Assembly (NCBI RefSeq): GCF_009730595.1
Contig: NZ_CP046276.1
Location: 1-64,000, forward strand
Origin: Spiroplasma tabanidicola
GTDB lineage: Bacteria > Bacillota_I > Bacilli_A > Mycoplasmatales > Mycoplasmataceae
Length of the DNA: 64,000 nucleotides
Direction of reading: 5' to 3'
Part shown: positions 16,694 to 29,124 of the stretch, piece after piece
How positions within the stretch are numbered: the first letter of the stretch is position 1
Layout of the letters: each line of letters begins with the position of its first letter
The notes under the pieces: generated by a model
Told to the model about the DNA's origin: nothing
What the model saw: the letters and a program-made list of their open reading frames with translations, nothing else
Database searches by the model: none
Translations under genes and position numbers: made by a program

Positions 16694-16733
16694 ATTTATA
16701 ATTAATTTATGTAAAACTTTTGGAGGAAAACTT

Positions 16734-17594
16734 ATGGATATGGAAATTAGAGCAACTAGCTCAGAAAGAAACGTCAAAATAGCTATTGTTGATATATCTG
16801 AAGCTTTAGATGAAATAATAAAATTACAAAAAAGTAACCCTTTAGCTTCTGTTGCTTTAGGAAGAACTATTATTGCGAATGCTTTATTAAGTATAAGTAT
16901 TAAAGATAGAAGTAAAATGACTACAAACATTAACGGAATGGGTTTAGTTGGATCGATAATCGCAGAATTCCAAAATGATTCAATTAGAGGATATATTGAA
17001 AATCCAAACTTTGATATTTCTTTAATTAAAGAAAATAAAGGTAGTCCTTTATCTCAAGCAGTTGGCAAGATGGGTTTTTTACAAATATCTAGAGATAATG
17101 GAGAAAAAGAACCTTATACATCAAGAGTAGAGCTTGTTTCAGGAGAAATAAATATTGACTTTATGTATTATTTACAACAATCAGATCAAATAAATTCATT
17201 GATAACTACAACTGTAGAAATCAATGATGATGGATCTATAAAAAAAGCCTGTGGAATCATAATACAGTTATTGCCAGGATTTAAAGATGAAGATATTGAC
17301 TTTATTGAAAAAAAAGTTGGATCTCTAGAACACTTAAAAAAAACTTTAGTTGATTCAACAAACTACGAATCTTTATTGAAAGATATTTGTCAAGATGCAA
17401 AAGTTTTAGAAGTAAAACCTTTAAAATTTGAATGTACATGTGATGTTCGAAAGGTTATGGACTCAATTAAATTGCTTGGGCAAGAAGAAATTTCAAATGC
17501 ATACAACAAGGGAGAAATTATAGAAGTTATTTGTGATTTTTGTAAAAAGCAATACAATATTGATTCAAAAGATTTGAAAAACTTAATAAATTAA
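16734..17594 (+). CDS. hslO: Redox-regulated chaperone Hsp33
   Basis: Holdase chaperone activated by oxidation of a four-cysteine zinc centre. The 286-residue product shows the C-terminal C-x-C (FECTCDVRKVM) and C-x-x-C (VICDFCKKQYN) pairs expected for this switch. ATG 16734 follows a TGGAGG ribosome binding site at 16721-16726. It stands alone between a terminator and the next promoter. Confidence 0.92.
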   Translation: MDMEIRATSSERNVKIAIVDISEALDEIIKLQKSNPLASVALGRTIIANALLSISIKDRSKMTTNINGMGLVGSIIAEFQNDSIRGYIENPNFDISLIKENKGSPLSQAVGKMGFLQISRDNGEKEPYTSRVELVSGEINIDFMYYLQQSDQINSLITTTVEINDDGSIKKACGIIIQLLPGFKDEDIDFIEKKVGSLEHLKKTLVDSTNYESLLKDICQDAKVLEVKPLKFECTCDVRKVMDSIKLLGQEEISNAYNKGEIIEVICDFCKKQYNIDSKDLKNLIN

Positions 17595-17597
17595 TTA

Positions 17598-17606
17598 TGA
17601 TATAAT
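17598..17606 (+). promoter_or_regulatory. Extended -10 promoter of the ABC ATPase gene
   Basis: TGATATAAT, identical to the gyrB element, lies 39 bases before the ABC ATPase ATG and 3 bases after the hslO stop. GAGGAAG at 17632-17638 is the ribosome binding site. Confidence 0.55.
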
Positions 17607-17645
17607 ACATTAGACGTTATTTAATTTGAATAGAGGAAGTGTTTT

Positions 17646-18890
17646 ATGTCAAATCAAAATACAAATAGGGGTCAAAATCCAAATAATAATCCCAACAACA
17701 ATAATTTAAATAATCAACAACCAAAGGGGCCTAATGGACAACCAATAATGCCAAATGGTCAAATACCAATTGGACCAAAAGGTCAACCAATTATGGGACA
17801 ACCAATAATGCCAAATGGTCAAATGCCTTTAGGACCTAATGGACAACCATTGAAACCCAATGGTAAACAACCAAAAGCACCAAAGACTCCAAAAACTAAA
17901 ACTGAATGATTACCAGAATTAACAGAACAAGAAAGAAAAGATGCTAAGGACTCTAAAGCAAAGGAAAAAATTCTTTCAAAAGCACAAAAATATAAAGAGA
18001 AAAAAGCTAAAAAAGGTGGAGCATTCAAAGTTGTTAACTTTCCAGAAGTTAAAGAAACTGGACTAAAAGGTCATAAAACAAGAATTAGATTACAAAAGCA
18101 ATTAACTAGTAAGTATTCTAAAGATATTTTAAATGGAGATATAATTTCAACAACAGGAAATCGTCCAGATACTAGTAGATACGCAATTGAAATTTATGGA
18201 GCTAAAAAATGATATACCAATGGAGATATGGTAACTCAAATCTTAAAAGGTGTAGATTTAAAAATTGAAAAAAGTAAATTTATAGTTATTTTAGGTCCAT
18301 CTGGATCTGGGAAAACTACTTTACTAAACTCAATTTCTGGTTTAGACAAGGTTACAGTAGGAGATGTTTTTTCGGTAGGTCATAACCTAACTTTACTAAA
18401 AGACTCACATTTAACAAAATTTAGAAGAGAAAATGTTGGATTTATTTTTCAACAATATAACTTACTTTCAAACTTAACTGCAAGAGAAAATGCAGAAGTG
18501 GGAGAAAACTTAAGTGTACCAACAGAAAACTCTATGACAATTGAAGAGATTTTTGAAACAATTGGTATGAAAGAACAGATGAATAAGTACCCTCACCAAA
18601 TGTCAGGGGGACAACAACAAAGGGTCTCTATTGCAAGAGCTTTAGCTAAAAACCCAGAAATCCTTTTTGGAGACGAACCAACAGGGGCGTTAGATGAAGA
18701 AATGGGTAGAAAAGTTTTAGAGATTTTATTAGAAGTTAAAAATAGATTTAAAACAACTGTTATTATTGTTACTCACAACCCTAACATTGCAGAAATTGGA
18801 GATACAGTAATTCATGTTAGAAATGGTTTAATAGATAAGTTAGCACATAACTCAAATCCTAAAAAACCATCTGAAATAGATTGATCATAA
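17646..18890 (+). CDS. ABC transporter ATP-binding protein with repeat-rich N-terminal extension
   Basis: ATPase of the MacB/LolD-like export class. The C-terminal 225 residues hold Walker A GPSGSGKTT, signature MSGGQQQR and Walker B ILFGDEPTG. The first 190 residues are unusual: an Asn/Gln-rich start, then imperfect GPNGQPIMPNGQ repeats (residues about 25-75), then a Lys-rich linker and the segment KTRIRLQKQL. TGA codons at 17907, 18211 (as TGA in KKW) and 18882 are Trp. No permease gene is adjacent, so its partner is unknown. Confidence 0.85.
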
Positions 18891-18918
18891 TTTAAAGAGA
18901 TTTAAGGAGATATTAAAT

Positions 18919-19233
18919 ATGCCATTATTTACTTTTAGAGGTGTACCTGAAGAAAAAGTACAAGAATATTTTAAAAAGGTTGGAGAAATAGCACAATTAG
19001 TTAATGCTGATGTAAAACAGTTTGTTTTTTGATGTGAAGATACAAAGTTAATTGGGAACGGTTATGATAAGGATGCAATTTATGTCTCAATTGAATGAAA
19101 GGGTAGACCCTTGAAGCAAGAAGTAGTAACAATGCATATTCAAGAATTTTTTGGCTCATTATCTAAGCACATTTATGTTAAGTTTACAGAAATCAATAGT
19201 TTCTTATATATTAATGGAGACGTCATTGATTAA
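18919..19233 (+). CDS. Small DUF1904-like protein
   Basis: A 104-residue protein beginning MPLFTFRGVPEEKVQEYFKK. The beginning and length resemble the DUF1904 family of Firmicutes and mollicutes, recalled from memory rather than searched. Two TGA codons (19030, 19096) encode Trp. An AAGGAG ribosome binding site precedes it. The stop and the dus start overlap (TAATG), so the two are translationally coupled. Function unknown. Confidence 0.7.
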
Positions 19234-20217
19234 TGAAAATTAAAAACATAGATATTAAAGGCAAGGTATTTTTAGGTCCTATGGCTGGAACTACAAATGC
19301 TGCTTTTAGAATAATTTGTAAGGAAAAGGGAGCATCTCTTGTTTATGCTGAGATGGTAAGTACTGAAGGTTTGGTTCATAATAATCAAAAAACTAAAACC
19401 ATGATCGAAGTTTCAGAACTTGAACACCCAATCACCTTACAAATTTTTGGTTTTGATGTAAATTCATTTGTAAAAGCAGCAAGCATTGTTGAAGAATTTT
19501 CAGATTGTGACATTATTGATATAAATATGGGATGTCCAGCTCCTAAAGTTGCTCAAAGAAGCCAAGCAGGAGCAAACTTATTAAAATTTCCAGAACGTGT
19601 GGGAGAAGTTATAAAGGCAGTTGTTGAAAATAGTTCTAAACCAGTTACTGTAAAAATGAGAATAGGTTGGGATGAAAACAATAAGAACATTGTGGAACTT
19701 GCTAAAATAGCAGAACAAAACGGTGCATCAGCAATAGCTGTTCATGGAAGAACAAGAAATCAATTTTACAATGGAAATGCAGACTGAAGCTGAATCAAAA
19801 AAGTAAAAGAAGCTGTATCAATTCCTGTAATAGGAAATGGAGATGTAGTTGATGGTCCAAGTGCAAAAAAAATGATAGAAGAAACTGGATGCGATGCAAT
19901 AATGGTTGCAAGAGCAGCACAAGGAAATCCGTGAGTTTTTAGAGAAATTCAACACTATTTAGATACAGGTCAGGAATTAGAAAAACCTGATTATCAAGAA
20001 ATTAAAAACACAATTTTAAGGCATACAGATTTATTAATTGAGATGCGTGGTGAAGAGTTTGCAATAAGGGAAATGCGGAAGCAAATTTTGTGGTATCTTG
20101 CAAGACTAGGAAAAAATACAATCATTCAAGAAATGAAACAAAAAGCAATACAAATTGAAAATTTGAATGATATATATAATATATTTAAAATATATGAAAC
20201 AGAAACAGGAGAAAATT

Positions 20218-20228
<11 letters not shown>
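19233..20228 (+). CDS. dus: tRNA-dihydrouridine synthase
   Basis: FMN enzyme that reduces uridines in tRNA. The 331-residue product has the FMN-binding GPMAGTTNAAFR near the N-terminus, the catalytic cysteine in NMGCPAPKV, and HGRTRNQFY. TGA at 19785, 19791 and 19932 are Trp. It overlaps the lysS start by 11 bases, as in the dusB-lysS arrangement of Firmicutes. Confidence 0.93.
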
Positions 20229-21726
<1,498 letters not shown>

Positions 21727-21731
21727 CTTTT

Positions 21732-22736
21732 ATGAAGTTTGGAATTGCATTAGGTTATGTTTCAAAGCTTAGTTTGTTAGAAACTATTCAAGGAATGGAA
21801 CAAATCAAAAAGAAAATTAAAGAAAGTTTGAAAGTAAAGTTTAGCCTTATCGAAGTTAACTCATCAATTGTTACAGATAAACACTTGTGATTGAATGATG
21901 ATAATCAACAAACCAAAAGACCAATAGATTTTGATATTTCCTATAACAATAGTTATGGTGAAATTTTACAATCAAATAATAAATGAAGAAGATACTTTTT
22001 AGGTGAATTAGGTTTAAAAGAAAACAATGTAGGGATTTTTACAGACTTTCAAGCTATTGAAAGAGACTCTGAAATTAGTAATATTTCATCTGTAACTTAT
22101 CATGAGTTTGGAATGGAAATTATAAAAACAGAATATAACATTGAAGAAGTTAATAAAGCTATTACAGGAATTTTTCAAATTATTTCAACTGTAGATAAAG
22201 AAGTTTCGAGAAATTTTACTAAATTAAATATAAGTCATTTTGGAAATACTTTGATTTTTGTAACACATAAAAAATTAAAAGAACTTTATCCACTTTTAAC
22301 TTTTAACGAAAGAATAAATCGTTTTGGAAGAGACAATGGCTCTTTTGTTTTACAAGATTATGTTGAAAAATTATTAAACCAAAGTAGCGCCAACCAGTTT
22401 TCAAGCGATATATTTGATTTTAAAACTTTTTCAAAAATTTATTATTATAATAGTGACTGTGAAAAAGTTGTAAGTATTGGTTATGTAAGTTATACAGTTG
22501 ATAGAGAAATGTTAAAAAGACAAAATAATATTTTAAAAGAAAATGTAAAAACACAAACTCAATATCATCATTTGTTAAAATCTAACAAGCTACCTATGAC
22601 ATTGTCATGTGGAATATTTATAGATAGAATCACAATGGGTATTTTAGAAAAACAACACATAGGCGAAGTTCAATCTTCTATTTGGGATCAAGATTTTCTT
22701 GATTATTGCAATACAAACAATATTAAAATATTATAA
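21732..22736 (+). CDS. asnA: Aspartate-ammonia ligase family protein
   Basis: AsnA makes asparagine from aspartate and ammonia using a class II synthetase-like fold. The 334-residue length fits. Recognisable parts are the SLIEVNSSIV segment, KWRRYFLGEL, and the C-terminal HIGEVQSSIWDQDF. The segment corresponding to the family motif GGGIGQSR reads SCGIFIDR, so the active site looks divergent. It starts 5 bases after lysS. Enzymatic activity is inferred and less certain than family membership. Confidence 0.78.
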
Positions 22737-22758
22737 TCAACCTATAAGGTTGGTTTTT
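22737..22758 (+). terminator. Terminator after asnA
   Basis: CAACC (22738-22742) and GGTTG (22748-22752) form a short hairpin followed by GTTTTTATTT. Confidence 0.65.
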
Positions 22759-22784
22759 ATTTATAATTTTATTAAGGAGAATTT

Positions 22785-23393
22785 ATGGTTGATTTAATTA
22801 TAGTTGCAAATGGAACTGGCCAAAGATATGGTTCAAATAAATTATTAGAAAAAATTGATGAAAGATTTGTAATAGAACTAACAATTGAAAAATTTATCAA
22901 CATTGAAAAAATTAAAAATATAATCATTGTTACAAATGATGAAATAAAAAATATTTTAGATAATAAATATAAAAATTTAATACTAGTAAAAGGCGGAAAA
23001 ACAAGAAGTCTTTCCGTTCAAAAAGGTTTAAATTATGTTAAAAGTAGTTTTGTGATGATTCATGATGGAGCAAGACCTTATGTGGGTCAAGAGTTAATAA
23101 ACAGTCTAATAGAAAATATAAAAGATAGCGATGGAATAATTCCAATACTTAAAATAACAAGTTGTTTAAAAAAGATTGGCGACACTATAAAAACTGTAAA
23201 CAGAGAAGAATATGTATTAAGTCAAACTCCTCAATTATTTAAAACTACTTCTATAAAAAAAGAGTATGCAAATATTGACGAGAATTGATATGATGATTTT
23301 CAAGCCTTAGAGTTAAAAGGGTATAAATTAAAAACTATTATAGGAGAAGAAACAAATAAGAAAATAACTTTTAAAAAGGATATCAAGAGTTAA
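22785..23393 (+). CDS. IspD-family cytidylyltransferase
   Basis: A 202-residue nucleotidyltransferase. The N-terminal ANGTGQRYGSNKL resembles the CTP-binding loop of IspD (methylerythritol phosphate cytidylyltransferase), and HDGARPYV matches the family motif HDGARP. No other isoprenoid gene is nearby, so a TarI-like polyol-phosphate cytidylyltransferase role is also possible. TGA at 23286 is Trp. AAGGAG precedes the start. Confidence 0.75.
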
Positions 23394-23450
23394 AAGTTTT
23401 TTTAGGGCTAAATATAATAAAATAATATATAGATAAATATGGAGAATATA

Positions 23451-23891
23451 ATGAAAAAATTATTAAGTATATTAGGTGCGTTTGGCATATCGTTAACTAT
23501 AACATCTTCAGTTACTGCGTGTTATCCTATTAAAGTAAAAAAGAGTTTAAGAGAACTTCCGGTTCAAGATATTGGTGAATTGAAAGGAACAAAAGACTTG
23601 CCAACTGCTACAGAAATAATTAACGCAGTATTAGATAAAAATGCTGACTTTGGTATAAGTGCATCTGATTTTGAAGTAAGTGGGAAAATAACAACAAGCA
23701 GTGTAAAGTTAAAAGCATCTTCAACATCAACTAATTTCAGAGGAAAAGTTATTATTAGGTTTTCATATATCAAAGAAGTTGATGAGAGTAGCACAATTAA
23801 CAGCATGAATCTTAAACTAAGTAAAAATTACAATAAATATATAAATCAATTATCAATAACAAAAATTGTCATAAAAAATACAAAGAATTAA
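23451..23891 (+). CDS. Small lipoprotein with one copy of the recurring 'A' module
   Basis: A 146-residue lipoprotein with signal peptide MKKLLSILGAFG and lipobox cysteine C24. The mature part is one module: IGELKGTKDLPTATEIINAV, then ...DFEVSG..., then FRGKVIIRFSYIK. The same module recurs in the lipoproteins at 40, 41, 54, 61 and 62 kb. A TATAAT (23413-23418) precedes it. The ATG at 23451 is preferred over 23439 because GGAGA lies just upstream and the signal peptide then matches the family. Function unknown; probably a surface protein. Confidence 0.8.
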   Translation: MKKLLSILGAFGISLTITSSVTACYPIKVKKSLRELPVQDIGELKGTKDLPTATEIINAVLDKNADFGISASDFEVSGKITTSSVKLKASSTSTNFRGKVIIRFSYIKEVDESSTINSMNLKLSKNYNKYINQLSITKIVIKNTKN

Positions 23892-23903
23892 ATAGTTTTA
23901 ATA

Positions 23904-23971
23904 TATAATATATAAGCGAGTTAATTTTTATTAACTCCTTGCCTGAAATTAGGCCAAAAGACCATAAGGAG
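23904..23971 (+). promoter_or_regulatory. Candidate rpsF leader: promoter plus structure sequestering the ribosome binding site
   Basis: TATAAT (23904-23909) is followed by a stem-loop GTTAAT/ATTAAC (23920-23935). Then CTCCTT (23935-23940) can pair with the ribosome binding site AAGGAG (23966-23971), enclosing an inner stem GCCT/AGGC (23941-23954) and an asymmetric loop. Firmicute rpsF leaders bind the S6:S18 complex to repress their own translation; the shape here fits that idea. The assignment is inferred from visible pairing only. Confidence 0.5.
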
Positions 23972-23985
23972 AATTTATAAAATAT

Positions 23986-24582
23986 ATGATCAGAAAATAC
24001 GAAGTTATGTATATTATTGACCAAGACGCTAGTGATGTTAAGGGTGTTCAAAAGAAACTTAACGATGTTCTTGTTGCTAATGGGGGTAAAATTCTTGAAT
24101 CTGAAGAATGAGGGTTAAAAGATTTTGCTTATGAAATAAACAAAAAGAAAAAAGGTCATTACTTTGTTTTAATAGTAGAAACACAAAGTGATAACATTGA
24201 AGAATTTAGACGTATTTCAAGAATTGATAAAAGTGTTGTTCGTGAATTAATTATCAATACTGAAAATGAAAAAAAATACGTTCAATCAACAAAATTATCA
24301 AAAACAGATATGTCAAAATTTAAAGAAGAAAAAAAACCTTCAAGAAATTTTGAAAGAAAACCAGGTTATAGAAGACCTGAAGGTGATACAACTGCTAGTG
24401 AAGCACCTCAAAAAGAAAATGTTATTAAATCAGAAAGCGTAAAAGAAGCTATTAAAGAAGTTGAATCTACACCTAAAACAGCAAAAGATGTTGCTGAAAA
24501 ACCAACAAAAGTAGAATCAGCAGAAAAAAAAGTAACTAAAAAAGCAACTGCAGAAAAAAAAGTAACTAAAAAAGATTCTTAA
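23986..24582 (+). CDS. rpsF: Ribosomal protein S6 with long basic C-terminal tail
   Basis: Small-subunit protein S6. The first 100 residues (MIRKYEVMYIIDQDASD...) are standard; the remaining ~100 are a Lys/Glu/Thr/Ala tail with repeated AEKKVTKK. The AAGGAG site is 14 bases from the ATG, longer than usual; an in-frame ATA at 23977 would be better spaced, but ATG is kept. First gene of the rpsF-ssb-rpsR operon. Confidence 0.93.
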
Positions 24583-24606
24583 TAATCTGATTTCTTAGGA
24601 GGAAAT

Positions 24607-25047
24607 ATGAACTCAGTTAATTTAATAGGAAGAATAACAAAAGATCCTGAATTAAGAACTTCAAGTGGAGGTAAATCTTATGTAGCATTTACATTAGCTG
24701 TAAATGAGTTTGGAGGAGGAAACCAATACACTCAGTTTATTCCATGTTTTGCATGAGAAAAAACAGCAGAAAATATGGCGCGTTATGTAAAAAAAGGTGC
24801 ACAGATTTCTGTTGAAGGAAATATAAATGTTCGTCAAGATAATAACAATGGACAATATTCAACAGTTGTTTCGATAAGAGCAAACAGAGTTCAATTTTTA
24901 GGGGCAAATCAAGCTGGTGGAATGAATGTTTCTCAAAGCAATTCTCAACCAGAAATGAGTAGACCACAAACAAATAATTATGATTTTGATTTAGTTGAAG
25001 ATAACAAACCTTCAAATGATGACGATTCAATTTTATGAGAAGACTAA
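24607..25047 (+). CDS. ssb: Single-stranded DNA-binding protein
   Basis: Binds single-stranded DNA during replication and repair. The 146-residue product has the OB-fold (MNSVNLIGRITKDPELR...), a Gln/Asn/Ser-rich linker, and an acidic tail. It ends DDDSILWED rather than the common DDDIPF tip. TGA at 24754 and 25036 are Trp. It lies between rpsF and rpsR, the standard order. Confidence 0.94.
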
Positions 25048-25061
25048 AAGGAGAATAGATT

Positions 25062-25286
25062 ATGAAACCAAAATTCGTAAGAAGAAAAAAAGTTAACTTT
25101 TTTGCTAAAAATAATATTGCTTATATAGATTACAAAGATGTAGATTTATTAAAAAAATTTATATCAACTAATGGACAAATTTTACCAAGAAGAATTACTG
25201 GTACTTCACCAAAACATCAAAGAATGCTAGCAACTGCAATTAAAAGAGCTAGAATAATGGGATTACTTCCATTTGTAAGCAACTAA
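25062..25286 (+). CDS. rpsR: Ribosomal protein S18
   Basis: Small-subunit protein that pairs with S6. The 74-residue product includes the characteristic [14 protein letters not shown] and [18 protein letters not shown]. An AAGGAG ribosome binding site lies at about 25049. Last gene of the operon, followed by a terminator. Confidence 0.96.
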   Translation: MKPKFVRRKKVNFFAKNNIAYIDYKDVDLLKKFISTNGQILPRRITGTSPKHQRMLATAIKRARIMGLLPFVSN

Positions 25287-25300
25287 TTTTTAATTTTATT

Positions 25301-25328
25301 AAGCACTCAAAAAGATTGGGTGCTTTTT
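25301..25328 (+). terminator. Terminator after rpsR
   Basis: AGCACTC (25302-25308) pairs with GGGTGCT (25318-25324) with one wobble, followed by TTTT. Confidence 0.75.
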
Positions 25329-25360
25329 AATTGTTTGTTATAATAAAGGTGGTGATTTTT

Positions 25361-25807
25361 ATGAAAGTTATTTTATTACAAGACGTCAAAAACTATGGGA
25401 AAAAAGACCAAATAGTTGAAGTTTCAGATGGTTATGCAAGAAACTATTTAATACCAAAAAAACTAGCTATTGTTGCTACAAAAAATGATTTAAGTCATTT
25501 AGGAGTTAAATTAAAAAAGGAGCAAGAAAAGATAGATTCACAAAAACGAGAAGTAGAGGATTTAAAAACAAAAATTGAAGCAAATATTTTAAATTTTGGT
25601 TTAAAAGTTAAAGATAATAAATCATTTGGATCTATTTCTTTGTCTCAGATTTGTGATAGATTAAAAAAAGAATATGCTATAGATGTAGATAAAAGAAAGT
25701 TTGAAAAACATGATAATTTAACTGATATTGGTTTACATTACTTAAAAATCAAACTTGACTTTAAAATAATAGCTACATTAAAAGTTCAAGTAGAAGGAAT
25801 AAAATAA
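25361..25807 (+). CDS. rplI: Ribosomal protein L9
   Basis: Large-subunit protein. The 148-residue product begins MKVILLQDVKNYGKKDQIVE and contains the signature segment GYARNYLIPKKLA. ATG 25361 is chosen over the upstream in-frame TTG at 25331 because the family starts with MKVILL and AAAGGTGGTGA lies before it. TATAAT at 25339-25344 may be its promoter. Stop and dnaB start overlap (TAATGA). Confidence 0.95.
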   Translation: MKVILLQDVKNYGKKDQIVEVSDGYARNYLIPKKLAIVATKNDLSHLGVKLKKEQEKIDSQKREVEDLKTKIEANILNFGLKVKDNKSFGSISLSQICDRLKKEYAIDVDKRKFEKHDNLTDIGLHYLKIKLDFKIIATLKVQVEGIK

Positions 25808-27159
25808 TGAATGAAAATTTAGATTTAAATTCACAAACAGTTCTTTTAGATTCAGAAAAAGCAGTTCTAGCAATCGCAATGCATTCACCAAAAGTTAATT
25901 TTGAAATATTAACTCAGCTAGAAGCAAACGATTTTTCAATTGAACCGCATAGAATGATTTTTGAAGCTATTAGAGATTTAAATCAAAATAGTCAAAATCC
26001 TACAATCACAAAAATTGCAGATCATTTACAACAAAAAAAACAACTAGAACAAGTTGGTGGAATTGAATACATTGGAGAAGTTTCAAGTTACTTTTATACA
26101 GATGAAGGTTTTGAAGATTATGTTGAAATAGTTTTTAAAAACTCAATCGGAAGACAACTTGATAGAGCTGTTAATGAAGTTAAAAGATTAAGAGAAGCAA
26201 AATCTCCTATTGATGAAATATTTTTAGTTGCTCAACAAAAAATATTAGATATAAAAACTGAAATTCAAAAGGATGATGCTCAGGCAATTAAAGAAACCGT
26301 TGTTGATGTAGTTAAAAAAATTCATGACTTACAAAATACAGGAAGTTCAATTAATGGAGTTGCATCAGGTTTTAAAGATTTAGATAATATTACAAATGGA
26401 TGGCAAAAAGGTGATTTTGTTATTTTGGCCGCAAGACCAAGTATGGGAAAAACTGCTTTTGCTTTAAATTTAGCAATAAATGCAGCAGAAAGAAAAAAAG
26501 GAGTAGTTTTTTTCTCGTTAGAAATGCCAAAAGAACAATTAGTTCAAAGAGTGTTATCATCTGTCTCTGCAGTTGATTCTTCATCACTAAGAACTGCTCA
26601 AAACTTAACAGAATCTGTTTGAAAAAGAATAACAAATGGAGCTGAGCAAATAAAAAAGTTAAATATTGTGATTGATGACTCACCAGGATTAAATGTGATG
26701 CAAATTCAATCAAAATTAAGAAAATTAAAAAGAGACTTTGAAATCGATATATGCTTTATAGATTATTTACAATTGATTTCATCAATGCAAAGTAGAATGG
26801 ATAATCGTCAAAATGAAGTTGCTGCAATTTCTAGGCACTTAAAAAAAATAGCAAGAGAACTAAACATACCAATAGTGTGTTTATCGCAACTATCACGTAG
26901 TGTAGAAAAGAGAGAAGAAAAAGTTCCTTTAATGTCAGATTTAAGAGATTCGGGAGCCATAGAACAAGATGCAGATATAATAATGTTTTTATATAGAAAA
27001 GCATATTATGAAAAGAAAGAATATGAAGTTTTTGATGATAGTCAAAATGACGAAACAGATGTAATCATTTCAAAACACAGAAATGGTGCAACAGGTGTAA
27101 TTAAAGTTAACTTCTTAAGAAATTATGGTAAGTTCACTGATAGATCAAAAAATTCATAA
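25807..27159 (+). CDS. dnaB: Replicative DNA helicase
   Basis: Unwinds DNA at the replication fork. The 450-residue product has the DnaB N-terminal domain and a RecA-like core with ARPSMGKTAFALN (Walker A), FFSLEMPKEQL, Walker B CFIDYLQLI, and DLRDSGAIEQDADIIMFLYR. TGA at 26620 is Trp. It overlaps rplI by one base, the conserved rplI-dnaB pair. Confidence 0.96.
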
Positions 27160-27206
27160 AAAGTATAAAAATAATGTAAAATTAAAAAGTTAGGACGGTT
27201 TAAAAT

Positions 27207-28448
27207 ATGAAGAAATTGTTGTCTTTAGTTAGTGCATTTAGTTTAGGTGCCATATCAAGCGTATCAGCAACCTCAGCAGGATGTCAAATTCCCACAAAAG
27301 CAATTAAAATTACAGTTGATGGTAAGGAAAAATCAGAAGATAATGAAGATGTTTTAGAAGTAAAAAATTATGATAATTCAGTAGGGCAAAATAAAGTAGT
27401 TGGAGTTACTAATTTGTTGTTAGAAGCAATCACATTTACAGATGAAAAATATCAAGATTCAAAAACATTAAAAAAACAAAAAGATTTTTTAGGTGATCAA
27501 GGACAAAGCTTATCACTTATGAATTACATTAAAAAAAATAGTGATTCTACAGATTCGGTTTTTAAAGATTTTAAAAACTCATACGAAGCATCTAGAAATA
27601 CTAACTTTATTGCGGTTAATTTTGAAAGATCAGATGCTGCAAAAAAAGGTCAAAATAGTTTATTTAGTTTAAAAGATGATGCTAGAGTTTTTGTTGTTAA
27701 AAAAACAAAAGAAAATAAAGAAGTAACAAAATCAGAAATTGTAGATAGTTTTGATTTAGCAGATGGTTTAGATGGACATACATCATTTAAAAGTGATGCA
27801 GAACATATTATAAAAACTGGTGCTTCTTTAAATGAAACATTTGCAGCTCTAGCACAAGGTTCGGATGCTCAAAACAGAATTTTTGAAAATTATGATTCAG
27901 CAAACACTTATGATCAAGAAATAGTTACAAGAGCAAGAAAATTAGACTCAACTTTAGAAGATGAAAAAACTAACAAACCACTTAAACTGTTAGGAGAGTT
28001 TGAAGTTCCTAAACAAGTAGATAATAAAGTAGTTGAACCAATAGATGGAAATGCACCAAAAGCAGGAAAAACTGATGATAAATTTAGACTTTACAATTCT
28101 GATGATGGAAAAATAATTCAAGCAAGCTCAACTCTTATTCATACAGAGTCAAAAAGTTTTGCAAAAATCAGTCTGGATTTTGATGATCCAGGAAACAATA
28201 GTATAGAAGAGAGAAAATTTAGAATAGATTATAATAATTTAGATAAAGTTATTTTACAATGAAGTTTAAAAACTGTTGACATCACAGCTGTAACAAGTAC
28301 AAATAACCCAGATGGTATTGAACATTCAATTTATTGATATGAACCATATCAATACATATTTAAAAATACAACAGAAAACGAAAAACAAGATATGTTTAAC
28401 ATATATGATAAAAATTTCACACCAAATATCACAATTTTTAGAAAATAG
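27207..28448 (+). CDS. Lipoprotein of unknown function
   Basis: A 413-residue lipoprotein with signal peptide MKKLLSLVSAFSLG and probable lipid cysteine C26 in TSAGC. The mature part is hydrophilic and does not contain the modules of the other lipoproteins in the window. TGA codons at 28260 and 28335 are Trp. It stands alone after dnaB and just before a decayed region. I do not recognise a family. Confidence 0.75.
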
Positions 28449-29124
28449 GTATAAATTGAACTAGTCAATTAAAATTTTGATTAAATAGATACTTTATCCA
28501 TACGAATATCGTATGTATTTTTTATATTTTATACTAGGTCTAACATATTTATGAAAATCAATATAAATGAAATTATTGTATAGATATTTAAATAATTAAG
28601 CCCTTCTATTTTATAAGTATGAATATATTCATTTTTATAGTTCTAGAAAGATTTCACGCTCCATAACCAGGAAAGTGATTTAGGGTGATATACATACTTA
28701 TCTTGTTTTTTAATATAATATTTTCAGAGTTCTATTATATAGTGAATACCTTGACAAAAATGAACAATATGAGAGATACCACTTTTTTAATTAGAAAAAA
28801 TAAACTTCGCATAACATAATTTATCATTTATACTATTAGATAATTTTAAATCTATAATTTTTGAATTATATAAATCTTTTATGACAAATAAACTGTATAT
28901 CCTAAAGCTGTCTTTACGTAAGTTATATTTGTAACTCTTTTTAGATTCAAGCTATCTGTATTAAACTTTAATTGAATAAGTTTTTTTATCTCAAAGGACC
29001 AGGTTTGTCATATTTTGTAGCTTTTTCATATCTCTTTTAAATTGTTAATTTTTATATATTTATAAGCGACTTATAGTATCATGTTGTATCCAAAACATTG
29101 TTACATAAATAATAAATATAATTT
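28449..29124. other. Gene-free AT-rich stretch, probably decayed sequence
   Basis: No open frame of meaningful length is visible on either strand with UGA as Trp. Adjoining transposase fragments suggest it is the rest of an eroded insertion, but I recognise no motif inside this part. Confidence 0.5.
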
